Shown here in pieces: positions 38,017-50,970 of a DNA stretch of 64,000 bases. Origin of the DNA: Paraphysomonas bandaiensis. Taxonomy: Eukaryota > Chrysophyceae. Positions within the stretch are counted from its first letter, which is position 1. The number at the start of each line of letters is the position of its first letter. A model generated the notes under the pieces. It searched no databases and was not told the DNA's origin. It saw nothing but the letters and a program-made list of their open reading frames with translations. The stretch spans positions 1 through 64,000 of the forward strand of contig CBFFRP010000011.1 in the NCBI GenBank assembly GCA_965644295.1, read 5' to 3'. The position numbers and the translations under genes were made by a program.

Positions 38017-41000
38017 TTATGAGACCAGTTTGGCGGAGAGAAGTTCGACAAGTTCGTCACCCAAGTCCCTTGACACTGATTTCACTGCACATAATAAACA
38101 TTATTGACGTCTACCCGAATATACACAATTGAATACACAACATGCAAACATACCAGTAAGCACACATTCTCCCCTAGGTGCCAAGTACTTCATGTGGATC
38201 AATAAGAGGCTTCCCAAAGGAGCAGAGGGGGAAACAACTGACGATGCAAGAGTGGTAGCAAATATAGCCTTCAAAACATTAGTCAGGTTCACAATAGTAC
38301 ATCAGAAGTAGTACAAGTACTACTCAACATTTCACTGCTATATCATATACAAAGAGCCTGTAAGAGGGGAGAATATACCTCGCTAGTTGTTGGAATAGAC
38401 TCAACGTGTGTGATCACATTTCCTGCAACAAGAGCTCCCACTACGTCTTGCAACGTTTTACCACTTCCAATTCTGACTACCTTCTTCATTTCCACGGGTG
38501 TCTGGCCCCATCGACCTCCAAACTCAGCAGTTGTTAACCGTATGGGGTTGTACGAAGGTTGTTTCGGTTCGCTAAATGAAGACGACGAATGAGGCTCAAG
38601 AGTGGGGTCGCTTGTAGATATATTCATATTCGCAAAGGCATCGTATATATTATCATTGTTTGATTTGCTATACATACGCAGAGAAAAGAAGATTAGGATA
38701 AATGCCGGGAGAAAAATATTATAAAATGGAACAATAATGTAATACAATACGCATTAACAGTGTTAGTGAGACTATTTTAGCGAACATACTTTACAGACAT
38801 GACACTTACGTGGCCGGTTCTTTGTTTTCCGTGTTGTTAGCAGTAGCACTTGGAGATAACGTGACCATATCATCAAACATATTCGCTGGAGCTGCCGGCT
38901 GTGGAGCTGGTTGTACAGAGCCCGGGTTAGGGGCTGTAGACATATCAAGCAAATCAAATATATTGTCGTTACTAGCAGATGCTGGTTGTAACTTTGCTGC
39001 AGCAGGTGTATTCGTGGGGGTACCAGCCTTTTGAGACTTCTCAACGTTAGCGGGCGAAGACGGCTGAACTGTAACCGGGGAGGCACCTGCGGATGACGAG
39101 GATCGACGAGCTGCAGAACTTCGTCGTGACACTCCTGTCGAACTACCCCCAATACCGCCAAAGAGCATTGCTGCCATCTTTTCCTTTTCTGTGGGTTCTC
39201 TAGGTGTTTCAGGTGCAGCAGGAGTAGTCTTAGGAGTTTCTTGTTTGGCAGGCTCGTTCTGAGGCTGTGTTGGTGCTGGAGAAGCACTCTTCGGTTGTGT
39301 GCTTGGCTGCTGAGCTGCGGCGGGCGCAGGGGTGGCAGGAGCTTCCATTTTTCTTCCCCACACTTGTGGTACACCCTTGCCAACCAACAGCTGTCCAGAG
39401 GAATTGGCGTTTCCTCCAGCTACAGCAGCTGCATTATCTCCAGCAGGTACTGGAGGTGGTAGAGTATTTGTGTTCGCCCCCATACCCATGACGGGATTAT
39501 GCGTAGCTGGAGGAAGAGTGGGCTTCTCATAAGGGCCAATTTTGAAGCCAGATGTCGTGCTACCTCCCTTGGTGACTGGAACCAAATCAATGTCTTCATC
39601 TTGCTGAAAAACGATACACGTTAGTAATCACGTCGCATTCTTATGTTGTTCGAACTTTGCTATGCAGTTCAAAACTAATTATAGAATACTATTCAAGACT
39701 TACCAAATAACTAGGGGGAGAATATGGCACAGCTCCATTGTTGAGAGCCTTTTGAACAAATCCATCCAAAAACGGCAAATTTGGGTCCACCTACATTACT
39801 CAATGAACATCTAAGCCATAAACACGCAGCTTTTAAAAGGGACCTCGATATCCTCGCAGGAAGCATCCACAGGAAGCACATCGGCCATAAATCCAGACTT
39901 CAGCAATGTCCTGAACTCGTGACACCTGAGAGATACACATATTAGAAATGCAACTTGGTAAAACTTCTAAAATAGGTATGCGATAACGAGACAATTAATA
40001 GTACATAGCAAAACTACATAGAATAATAGCAACCATGGATAGGAGGCATCTTAAACCGAGAAACTACTACATAGAATAATAGCAACCATGGAAAGGAGGC
40101 ATCTTAAATTGAAAAACTTTTACCTTTGCACCACTTCCAGGGATGAAGACTTCGAGAAGTCATTAATATATTTTTGAATAACTGGTGGGCAGACACCGCA
40201 CTGAGCGACCAGTTTCATGATAGCACTGATTGCATAGCACCTGAAACAATGCGCTTATATATGAATACGATGTAGATGCAGAAAATAGACTCAGTAAAAA
40301 CTAAATGTCTAGTACGAGATGGTATCTGATATTCAACAGCTGTATGGAACAAGGAGCACTGTACAACACCAGAACACACTGTATGAATTGTGTGCATAAT
40401 ACCGTGTGGAGGGGTCATTAGTCTGCTTGCATAGCTCTGCAATATCAACCATAATGGCCTCTGGAGTCTTTGTGTGCGATAGATAGCCGTATTCTCCCAG
40501 TACCCAAGAGATAGCCTAACGTTAATACACAAACTCAATCGAGTAGAATGATTTCAAGTCAAATGGTTACAATATACATATAGAAGTATATGCTCAGCGT
40601 GAATGTCAGTCAAAATACTCGCAGATACCATATCTCGATGTCTCATGTAATGCATACCTGAGCAAGAACATCTGGAATCTTCGGTTTATCTAAGAGCATC
40701 AAGAAGTCCTCCACAGCATGACAGCGTAACTCATCATCGAAGCTACGACGTTCTCCAGTTTCTGTTTTTTCAGATGTTATACACAGTGCTATACTTCGTA
40801 TTGTACAGAGCAATTCCACGACACAAAGGCATCATTGACGCACCATCATCCTCGTCATCGTCCATCTCGCTCCCTTCGGCAATCAGCTGCATGAGAGTCT
40901 GAGCCACTGTCATTTTCACCTTGTCCCCAGCAAGCTCGAACACTCTCACAATAGTACTCACAAACCATGAGTTCGATGGTGCAAATCTACATAAAAATCA

Positions 41001-43684
41001 TAATGAGAAAGTGATATACACACAAAAAAACAATTCCTAGAACAACGACATTTCACCTTTCAGCACACTGAGTAATTCGGCCAACTAAATCTGTTCTGAA
41101 GTGGTCATCAGTAGCTGTACCGAGAAAAGTGAGAAGCTTCTCTACGATGAACTCAACATTCACAGAATTCGTCATTCGAAACAAAAGGTCCAGCTGTAAA
41201 AAGAGTAAAATACCGCACGCGTAAATAACATGATAGTAATATTCATACTAAAGTCATATATAACACATATTACAACGCCATAACACAGAAAAAACAGCTA
41301 TAGATGCAATGTAGTTTATAGAGTCGATATAAGAAAGTAGATATAATCTTACAGTTTTCCTCTTAAGGGTTTCATCTGGGTCCTCCAAACAATCTATGAC
41401 GGCCATCTGATGATCTGCAGCATATCTGCGCACAGTAACACATACAGTTTATGTAAACTACAATTTAATCATATCCAACTGCCACTAAAATGCTGTATAA
41501 ACTTCTACCAGTTTACTCATCTCACATATACAACTTGCACAGTATAAAACACTTCAACAATCCAGAGCGACTATCGAAAAAAGTACTACATTCATACGTC
41601 GTATCTAGCATGTCATGACACATCCAATAGTATATTCTACAAGTCCATACTGCGTACACTGCACAATACTACATGCAAAATTTGATTACTCCAGACCTGG
41701 GATGATCCTTGACAATAGTTGCTAAGCCTTTAATACCAATGTACTTGAGGTTGTGCGAATCTGATCGAATAAACCGACTGATCGCAGTGGCAGCAGCGTC
41801 CAATAAAAGAGGATTGGGGTAAATCGTCGTCACAGTGCGAACACATTCATAGACTATAACAACGTAAATCAAAGAAATCACGAATATATACAGTACTGTG
41901 GGCAGCATAAAATGTTGCGAACGAGAAAACAAACAGGTACATCAGATCAAATTCAGTATATACTGCGCTTTCAACATAAGCAGCACAGATTTGTACAAAT
42001 TCCATTGCATAGTTAACAATGTGCAGTTCCATGTTGCATAGAGTGTCATGTGATATACAACGAAAACAAATAGAAGAGTATATGTTGTTCTACCGATAGC
42101 ATAGCCCACATTGATCCCAGTGTCGGCTCTTCTCATCACTTCCACGAGCACTTCATACATGCCTTCGCTGGAGCTCTGGTCTCCACGTCCCAACAGAGCC
42201 AAAATGCGCAACAGGTGCATCTTTTCAAACATATAAATCAGTACATCTCACCGTATACGTAAGTTATTCCCATACGTAGACGGCAAATTAATCTAACAAT
42301 TACTGCTGCAAAGTATATACATATATCTCACCTGAATCCACGGTGCAGGGATTCTATGGTAATCAAATTCTCTGGGAAGTCGATGTTCAATGATCTGCTT
42401 CAATATAGACGTAAACGATGAAACCAGGTCCTTGAGCGGTTGAGGATCGTTCAATATTACAGAGTGAAGTAAAATTAAGGCCGCCCCCATCACTGAAGGA
42501 TCTACAAGTTCAATACAAGCATATCAGTCAGTTTAGAATAACGGGATATGAAGTTTAGTTCTAAGGATAATAACAGATATTACACGACATGTGCATCCAA
42601 AAGAACACCCAATAGATTGACCCTCATCCAATGCAACAGTCCAAGACTAGTACGTACCTCTATCGCACAAAACTCTTCTAACTTTATCGAGGTGGTCTCT
42701 AAGACAATCATTGTCCATTTGGTAGAGTCTGTACACAGCCTTAGTACACACTTACGGGTAAAACAATATCCATTGTAGAGATACGTATAGTAAAAAAATG
42801 AATAGCTCAATGATAACACAAAAAATAGCACCTGTGAAGCGCACACACTGCTTTCTTGCGAACCATCTCCATGTCATGCTTCAGCAGTTTACAGACCTGC
42901 ACAAGTGGAATTAAGGGATGGTTGCGATAGAAAAGTCATTATCAGCCGAAACGGCAATACAGTATCAAATATAAACTTACATCGCCTATAACAGCTGGAA
43001 CCATATCCGGCGTCACTATCTTGCAAACTGCAGTCAAGGCAGCGCATGTTTCAAGGTGATTAGAGCTGCGAAACAAGTATAAGCTCGCGGCACATATATA
43101 AAAATAGAATGACTCCACTTGAGCGTTCATAAGCATGCACTCATAGTGATGTTATATATCAGTAGAATACAGTACCTATTCATGTCCCTTTGGATTTGGT
43201 TTACGAGCATGAACCTAAACTCGTGGTCCGGAGAAAAGCACAAGGCAGCTACGCGAGCAACACAACCATTAATTGCGCTCATTAATAAATGCGACTAATG
43301 ACCAACCTGCAAGATATCCAACGCGTTTCTGTGTAATATTCGATGATGCACACAATTCAACAGCTTTGATGTAAGCGAAGGAGGCATCTTGACCGAGCAT
43401 CTCCACATAGACAGCACTGATCCACTATTAGATATATACATACCCACTCATACGACTACATCTCACCGAATAACATACTCCTTCATTTTTTTCTTACTCA
43501 CACCACTCTCAGGGATCTTTTTCTTGAGGAACACCACCTATGTGAGGAGTTATTATGAGAGATAAGGCATAATCAAGATGATATGAACCTCCTCGCTTAT
43601 TATGCGATCCTCCTCTTGTTTGCTCTTGGACTCGCCAATGGCTTTCACCAGCTCAAAGAAATCTCTATTGGAAGATAGTGACAT
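38017..43684 (-). CDS. AP4E1: AP-4 complex subunit epsilon (large adaptin)
   Basis: A large adaptin in many short exons, from the ATG at 43684 to the TAA at 38017-38019. Epsilon is one of the two large subunits of AP-4, which sorts cargo at the trans-Golgi network. Family blocks appear in order: [171 protein letters not shown] and [20 protein letters not shown] and the RFAPSN block point to epsilon rather than gamma or alpha. The hinge (about 39580-38810) is Pro/Ala/Ser/Thr-rich and carries FDLLDM and MFDDM patches. A C-terminal ear-like region with an [11 protein letters not shown] segment follows. It is paired head to head with the SLC17 gene across the ATAC array. Confidence 0.92.
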
Positions 43685-44825
43685 GGTTATTATTGAGATG
43701 TGGTATTGGGTGAATGTGTGGGTCCCGCGAGCGGATTATAATGATGCAAATAGACGAGATATGCATGACTACAACTATACATACATACATACATACATAC
43801 ATACATACATACATACATACATACATACATACATACATACATACATACATACATACATACATACATACATACATACATACATACATACATACATACATAC
43901 ATACATACATACATACATACATACATACATACATACATACATACATACATACATACATACATACATACATACATACATACATACATACATACATACATAC
44001 ATACATACATACATACATACATACATACATACATACATACATACATACATACATACATACATACATACATACATACATACATACATACATACATACATAC
44101 ATACATACATACATACATACATACATACATACATACATACATACATACATACATACATGCATACATACATACATACATACATACATACATACATACATAC
44201 ATACATACATACATACATACATACATACATACATACATACGTACAGATACACATACATACATACATACATACATACATACATACATACATACATACATAC
44301 ATACATACATACATACATACATACATACATACATACATACATACATACATACATACATACATACATACATACATACATACATACATACATACATACATAC
44401 ATACATACATACATACATACATACATACATACATACATACATACATACATACATACATACATACACATACATACATACATACATACATACATACATACAT
44501 ACATACATACATACATACATACATACATACATACATACATACATACATACATACATACATACATACATACATACATACATACATACATACATACATGCAT
44601 ACATACATACATACATACATACATACATACATACATACATACATACATACATACATACATACATACATACATACAGACATACATACATACATATACAGCA
44701 GGGTGTGAATGTGGAGGAGGGAGAGGTGGTCACATGTATCTTCTTCGTGTGTATCCATGTACTGTTTATATTATGTACATATTCTTGGTTCGTATTATAT
44801 TTCACACACTGCACTATCAGTAACA
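43685..44825. promoter_or_regulatory. Head-to-head gap AP-4 epsilon / SLC17, filled by a giant ATAC array
   Basis: Apart from the array, only about 95 bp remain on the AP-4 side and about 130 bp on the SLC17 side for promoters. A TACAGCAG sits exactly at the right edge of the array (44694-44701). Confidence 0.6.
43778..44694. repeat. (ATAC)n microsatellite, about 0.9 kb, about 229 units
   Basis: Near-perfect tetranucleotide array. The interruptions I see are atgc at 44157-44160 and near 44596, a gtacagatacac patch at 44241-44252, a dinucleotide slip near 44464 and agac near 44675. It produces very long but meaningless open frames on both strands (Tyr-Ile-His-Thr or Met-Tyr-Val-Cys repeats). 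Confidence 0.99.
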
Positions 44826-46482
44826 ATGCCACTATCCAAACGATGGGAGATCGTCATCATGCTGCATACGGCAGCAGCACTAGACTTCATGTTACGAGTA
44901 AACTTAAGTGTGGCAGTGGTTCGTATGAGGGACGAGTTAGAGTGGACTGAGAGGGGAGTGGGCTTCATGTTATCATCTTTCTATTGGGGATATGCGATCG
45001 GACAGATGCCTTCTGTTATAGCTGTGCATAGATTAGACGTGAAGTGGTTTATGGGATGCGCTCTCTTGATAACATGCGCATTGTCCATCTTATTCCCTGT
45101 GCTGTGTAGTTATAGTTATGCACTTGGATTCACTGCCAGACTATGTATGGGCCTCTCTGCTAGTGTTAATTTTCCATCGATCTTTTACTTCTACACAATG
45201 TGGATTCCGTCAAATGAGAGGACTATTATGGTGGCTCTTATTATGAGCGGTGCTTATCTTGTAAGTATTAGCAGCGGTCGTAAATGTAACTGAGCATACT
45301 GTTCTACAGGGCGAAGTCATATCGTTTTGGTTCTCGGGTTACTTAGTATCAACCACATGGTTACTGAGTTGGTACTATAACGGGGAAGTGATACGTATAG
45401 ATATAGGTGGCTGGCCTAGTGCCTTCTGGTTTTTCGGTGCACTTGGCTTTCTATGGTTTCCTATATGGATGCATTACGTGTATGAAGCCCCCAGTGCACA
45501 TCCTTTCATATCCGAAGAGGAGCTCACCTTGTTTCTGGATTATTCAGGTTGAAAAATTGCATGTACTACGGTATTCATTAGTAATATTTTTCTGTAGAGA
45601 GCATGGAACTCGAGGCACTGAAATCCCCGTCATATTCATCAATGACAGCTCTTCCGTCCCCTTCTTATCAACAGCCCCCAATTACGTTACCAGACCTCAT
45701 TCTTCCTGCACCTCTATCGTCTCCCCCACCACCAACTCCTGATAGACGATATAGGCGGCGTTTTCGCGGAGTGCATCAAAGAAAACCACATTTCACTCTT
45801 GCAGAAATTCCGTGGATGGAATTTTTTACCCATCCAGCATCAATAACCTTACTTATCAATTCATGGACACTTAACTGGATTGCATTCATGCTTCTATCAG
45901 AGCTTCCTTCTTACTTGTCAGAGGTGTTTGCCGTAAATATTAAAAATGCTGGGATGCTGAGTTTACTGCCTTTTGCTGCTCAATTTGCTGCATCATTGAT
46001 CTTTGGACAGATTTTTCAAGCTCTCCAAGAACATTGTGGATGGTCAACAAGGACAGTAAGACAAACCGCGCAAGTAGGTGTATATATGGAATTGTACAGT
46101 TTTTTTATTCTTTTGGTAGTATACAGCATTTGCTGGATCTGGAATATGCCTACTAATTTTTGGCTTTCTAAATGACCCTAATTGGGCTATTTCTGTCATG
46201 GTTATTGGGCTGATGTGCTTCGGAGCAGCACAATCAGGTATTATGTGTGCTTATCTAGATCTCACACCAAAATACTCCACAACTCTTAACACCATAGCCA
46301 ATATTGGTGGATCAATAGCGGCTCTGGTGTCACCTTTACTGATATCATCCCTGAAGTCATTCATGCCTTTACCGTGGGGTTGGAGGAGTGTATTTGGCTT
46401 AACAGGACTACAGTGTCTAATTTCTCTTATTTTTTGGTCATTATATCAGACTTCTGATCCGATAGATTTTGACGATTTTTAG
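44826..46482 (+). CDS. SLC17-family (sialin / anion cotransporter-like) MFS transporter
   Basis: Four exons with three introns of 45-60 nt. It is a 12-helix major facilitator superfamily protein. SLC17 members move organic anions, sialic acid, phosphate or glutamate, with H+ or Na+ coupling, across lysosomal, vesicular or plasma membranes. Supporting stretches are LDFMLRVNLSVAVVRM (the family's RxNLSVAxxxM in helix 1), FMLSSFYWGYAIGQMPS (the SSFFWGY motif), RLCMGLSASVNFPSIF, W-x-P-x-NERT, GEVISFWFSGYL and, near the end, NIGGSIAALVSPLL. The region between helices 6 and 7 (about 45600-45790) is a Ser/Pro-rich cytosolic loop of about 60 residues ending in RRYRRRFRG, longer than usual for the family. 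The substrate cannot be told from sequence alone. Confidence 0.88.
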
Positions 46483-47632
46483 CAATTTTAATTCTTTTAG
46501 ACACTCGTGGACTTGGTTTGCATGTCATTTGTGGTATTGTTTCTTATCTCAATTTCGATATTTTGATAAAATTTGCCATGTGGTAGTTTCTAGTGAATCG
46601 CTAATACAGTTTCAAGATCATATAGTAAGCAGAAAGCCAGCATAAGAAAGATCATATAGCAGGGTTTGGGAACAGTATATTATAACATATACAGTCTCAT
46701 TAATAATATTGCATAATACTATCGCCATATAATGACAATATAGTAATATAATAGTAATATAATATTGCACAAAAAACTTTCGTAGCGCTATATAATAGGA
46801 TATGTGAATTTTCAATTATAATTTACTACAATCTGCGTCCCTGGTTAGGTGCAGGTAGAGGTTTATCTAGCTTGACTAGAGTTTTCATATAGCTACTAAT
46901 CTGGTGCAGATTCTTGACGCCTATTGCTAATAATAAGACTTTCATATATAGTAGTAATACTATTGATGGAACGCTATCTAACAATAGTATTGTAATATAT
47001 TTCCCTTTCCCTGAGTAGTATCATCTATCATTATCCATAAGTTAAATACATCTCCTGTATATTCCGTTTTTATACTATAAAATGTCATAACTTTTGCCGT
47101 CGATTGTATGGATATGTTTTCACGTACACAGCCAGCTCTAGATTTTATGTTGCTGATGCCATTATATGAGTAAAAACTTGAACTAAGAACTAAGGACGTA
47201 TGCACAATGCACAATACAATGTGTTGCTAAACTTGCAATATAGATAGTATTTTTTGTACTTCGTATGCCAACTTGTACATACACGCGGCACGTCAAAAGA
47301 GTTATTATATACTCTCGAAGCAAGCAAGTCTGTCAGGCAGACTCCGCGACTCTGCCCAGAATAGCTGTACTACGGTAATAAAACTACATTCACAAGTAAT
47401 TGAAATTTCATATTACTATATTGCGCTAAATTTTAGTACTTACTTTATGTTTACTAACTTCACGGCACTGTTATCAGATTCATGCACTGACGCAAATTAC
47501 TATAATAAATTCACTGGCTACTTCATATATGGTTGGTACACAAGGTACAACATGAGTTGAAGAAACACCAGAAGGTCGCAGTAATAAACACTCTAAGCAC
47601 TATCTGTCCCGGAATCATCACTCATAGTGCCA
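46483..47632. other. Tail-to-tail intergenic region
   Basis: AT-rich. It contains a LINE-tail repeat copy at 46765-46950. No gene is seen. Confidence 0.6.
46765..46950 (+). repeat. LINE-tail dispersed repeat copy
   Basis: Shares ctttcgtagcgctatataat and aggata with the LINE tail (ctttcgtagcgttaaatagt), then ctagcttgactaga, agctactaat and gacgcctattgctaata with 21845-21915, in the same order and spacing. Confidence 0.7.
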
Positions 47633-50449
47633 TCATATCTTAACGAAGAAGTTCTTTCTATATAAATAGTAGGCCACAATGGCCCACGAGACCACCCCGA
47701 TGCAATTCATCTGTAGCTGCCGTGCATGACTTGTGGGACTGGTCTTGTAACTACACATATCACTATGACACAAGTAACGACTTCGCACATCACCATATTA
47801 CCTGAACGGGAAAAATCCAGCTAGAATATCGTGGCCAACATAAATAAGGATGCTATTCATACCCATTGGTCGGAACGGAAAACCTAAAGGACATGCAAAT
47901 CATATCAACTCAGGAAAAAAACAGTGGCATGTACACTGACCTGTCCACACCTTCCACACATCCACCAGCAGATAGGTTATCGTCAACATAATCAATCCTC
48001 CGCCAGCGGTAACAAAGACAAAGGATGTACTCCACAAGTTCTTGTTGACTGGCATAAGACCACCGTTCTGTTGAAATCCACAGAGGCAACCTGCAAGCTC
48101 ATTATGAAAGACGCTTGTATTAGACTCTTAGAAATACCTGCAACGAACATCAGTGCCACTCCCCATAGTAGCCACCGCGTGATACGACTCTTGTGGTTCG
48201 AGAACAGTACGATACAGCGACCTGTCAACAAATATTATGTTCAGCTTTCGCTAGGGTTAGGTCAACGCACTTCACTTATAAACACTGCACACAAACAATA
48301 TTGCAATGCCTCGCATAACAGTATACCAAATTCAAAATCAGAACTATGCTATAGTAAATGTACTACAGTATAATGCTGCTATTACGTAGGGAAAGCCACA
48401 CAGTACGGAAGAAATAGACTTGCTTGGCATAGTATAATTAATACAGCTCTATTAAACTAAGCATGCTACACTTACCAGCCATAAGGCCAAGGTACGTTAG
48501 CGTACAGGCTGAAAGAGCACCGAGCATGCCCTCAGGATCATAAGGCCTGTTATACTTTAATTAAAACATGGTATAGTTGATGTATAACACATACTCGCAG
48601 CTGTATAAGTGTTTGCAGGTTGGTCCATGGTATATGAGATCACTTGTGAAGAGTTGTATGTCAATATGCTTATGAATACCCCCAGTGCACTCTACTCAAA
48701 AGTCAATATATGAAATTTGGTATCATCTAGGAGATACCTGGGTGATTTCCATGATCTCCAATTCCACCAGGACCGAGATACCCCCTATCCGTAACATTCG
48801 ATCAATTAACGACAAATTATATTAATTGGCGAGGAATACCTAGGGCAGCCTGGAGCCTTCCCCCCTAGAGATACGGTGATGTATACAAACAAAATGACCC
48901 CTTGAATCAACCACTCAGCACGGTAAGCAAACATGATAAGGCTTGGCAAAGGATGACATAGGCCTCCTAGGAACCTTAAGCGTTACAAAGTTAAAAACGT
49001 CACTAGCCTCAAGAGTAAATAACCTATCTTCGGGGTGCAGCGCCCAGTTCTGCATGCTATCGTAGAAGTCCTTTTCTTTCGCCTTTGTTTTTTCTAATGT
49101 GTCCTGTATGGGCGTATCGCATAAATGAACAAATTTTGTACTGTGTACATCGCTACCTTAGTGTAATCTGAACATATGAGGACCGTGGCACACGTAACAA
49201 AATACGACACGGCAAAGTACTGTAGCACTCCTTCATGACAAAAGTAGACGTATATTTATGAGTACAATATAACATACATCTCACTATATAAATACCAGGA
49301 ATTCTCCACGTTTTGTACTCGTACCCATTGGCTAAAAACATTCCAATAGCAAACAGAGTCAGAGAACGCTGGACAGCCTGCATAAAATTGTAACAATCAG
49401 ATGCACCACAACATACTAACGCCAACCTTTTTCCACAATTCTGCCTTTGGAACTTGTTTCTTTCTCATAGCTTCAAATGACAGTGCCATAGATACCCCCA
49501 TCATCCACATGAACCAAGGGAAGAGCAAGTCGGCAAATGTGAGACCATTCCAATCGGCATGCTCGAAGAACCAATAACCCCCGCCACCATAATTCACAAA
49601 TATCATGAGAAATAAAGAAAGACCACGGAAGGTGTCAAGGCTGTTCAGACGAGGTGGTTTAGCGGGAACAGCAGTTGTTACAGATGCATCATCCAATAGA
49701 GGTGCTTTTTCGAAATCATCGCCCTGCGAACAAGTTTACAATGGGAACTCTGGATAGGTTCGTACACACCTGCAGAAGGGGAGCATTAACCAGACTGCTT
49801 CTAATAGAGGATGTCAAGCTCGTGCGCATTAGCGAATCGTCTTCATTGGTGCCTCTATTGGTATGCTTGTATAGTTGCCCTGCAACAATGACAACTACAG
49901 AAAAGTCAGAGCCAGAAAAATGTTGAACGCGACCCTAACCTACTGTCGGAAGAAAACACACGAAGACAACAATCCCAATGATAATAAAAAGAGTCTTCAG
50001 TGGCTGCATTGAATCTATGGGGTCACGTTCTTTTGAAACTGCAATGGTATTTTCCGCAGTGAGAGATATACCATATTCACCGTGTTCACCGAATGTGTAA
50101 TCCTTTCGAGCCACAACAGTATCTGTATCGCTATCTATGATAAACAAATGCCACAAGTGTGGGGTGAATAACAATGCACACTGCCCGTCAGTGTCCGCAA
50201 CAAGTGATTTCAGGCATCTGTAGCACTCTGAGTTAACAGCATATAGATGTAGATTCGTCTCCGATGTATCATATCGCACTAAGGCTTGATCTATCCCCCT
50301 ATACGCATATATCAATACATAACATTAAGAAGAAATCACACTCACATCCGACTTCCACATTCGGCTGATTCAATAGCAGATTCCCCCTTTATGGAGGCGC
50401 ATATAGTTACGCAAACCAGAGCAAAATAATAAAGAGATGTGGCAGTCAT
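47633..50449 (-). CDS. HGSNAT: Heparan-alpha-glucosaminide N-acetyltransferase (HGSNAT-like)
   Basis: A multi-exon gene from the ATG at 50449 to the TGA at 47633-47635. In animals HGSNAT moves an acetyl group from cytosolic acetyl-CoA across the lysosomal membrane onto terminal glucosamine. A signal peptide (YYFALVCVTICASI) and a luminal beta-rich domain with several cysteines precede the first helix (LFIIIGIVVFVCFLP). The diagnostic core follows: RLNSLDTFRGLSLFLMIFVN, YGGGGYWFFEHADWNG (containing the proposed active-site His), LLFPWFMWMMGVSMALS, YLGPGGIGDHGNHPG, YDPEGMLGALSACTLTYLGL, MPVNKNLWSTSFVFVTAGG, GMNSILIYVGHDIL and a final helix ending YRKNFFVKI. The whole family order is present. 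Organisms without heparan sulfate have homologues too, so the natural acceptor is unknown. It is convergent with the SLC17 gene. Confidence 0.9.
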
Positions 50450-50970
50450 AGCCAGGGAATAAGACAGCTCGGTAAAGGGGTCAGTTATTACGTACAGAGA
50501 TTGTCTATTTCCCAACAAAAACTCGGGGTTGATAAGGCAGCAGGCCTGCAGTGATGTATCGATAATATGATTTCTTTACTATGCGGTTTAACAACAAGCA
50601 AGAGCCAAATAACTCTGAACGTCCTAGAAACTGAAAAGTATTGACCCTTTGGGATACTCTAATCAGAGACAATCTCTACAACTTTGGAAAGTGTCTTTTG
50701 GAGATACTGTACTTGTAGGCTCTGTAGTCCATTGGTACATACTACACACTACAACCACCCAACTGAAACAAATTGACTCTACAAGATACTTCCTTCCAAA
50801 AAAAAATTAGCAAAAAAAATTTTAGAAAAATAACAAAAACGAAACGTTTTTCTCACTTCTTCAGAACTCACTTCGCTCTTAAGAGTTAGATCCGCATATA
50901 CATACATACACACATATTAGTAGAGTGATTGCGTATATATTGTGGATATTTCATCTTGTGTAGGGTGAAA
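50450..50970. promoter_or_regulatory. Head-to-head promoter gap, HGSNAT / OGT
   Basis: A 521-bp gap with a short catacatacacacat stretch at about 50898-50915. It is the one divergent gap in which I do not find TACAGCAG. Confidence 0.45.

Noticed and set aside
38806-39585. Overlapping frames on both strands in the AP-4 epsilon hinge, including a Leu/Arg-rich minus frame
   Set aside because: The Pro/Ala/Ser/Thr-rich frame is the one in phase with the adaptin exons; the others are shadows caused by its skewed codon use.
43602-44832. Several 330-380-codon ORFs on both strands made of YIHT or MYVC repeats
   Set aside because: They are translations of the (ATAC)n microsatellite, open in all frames because the unit contains no stop; not genes.
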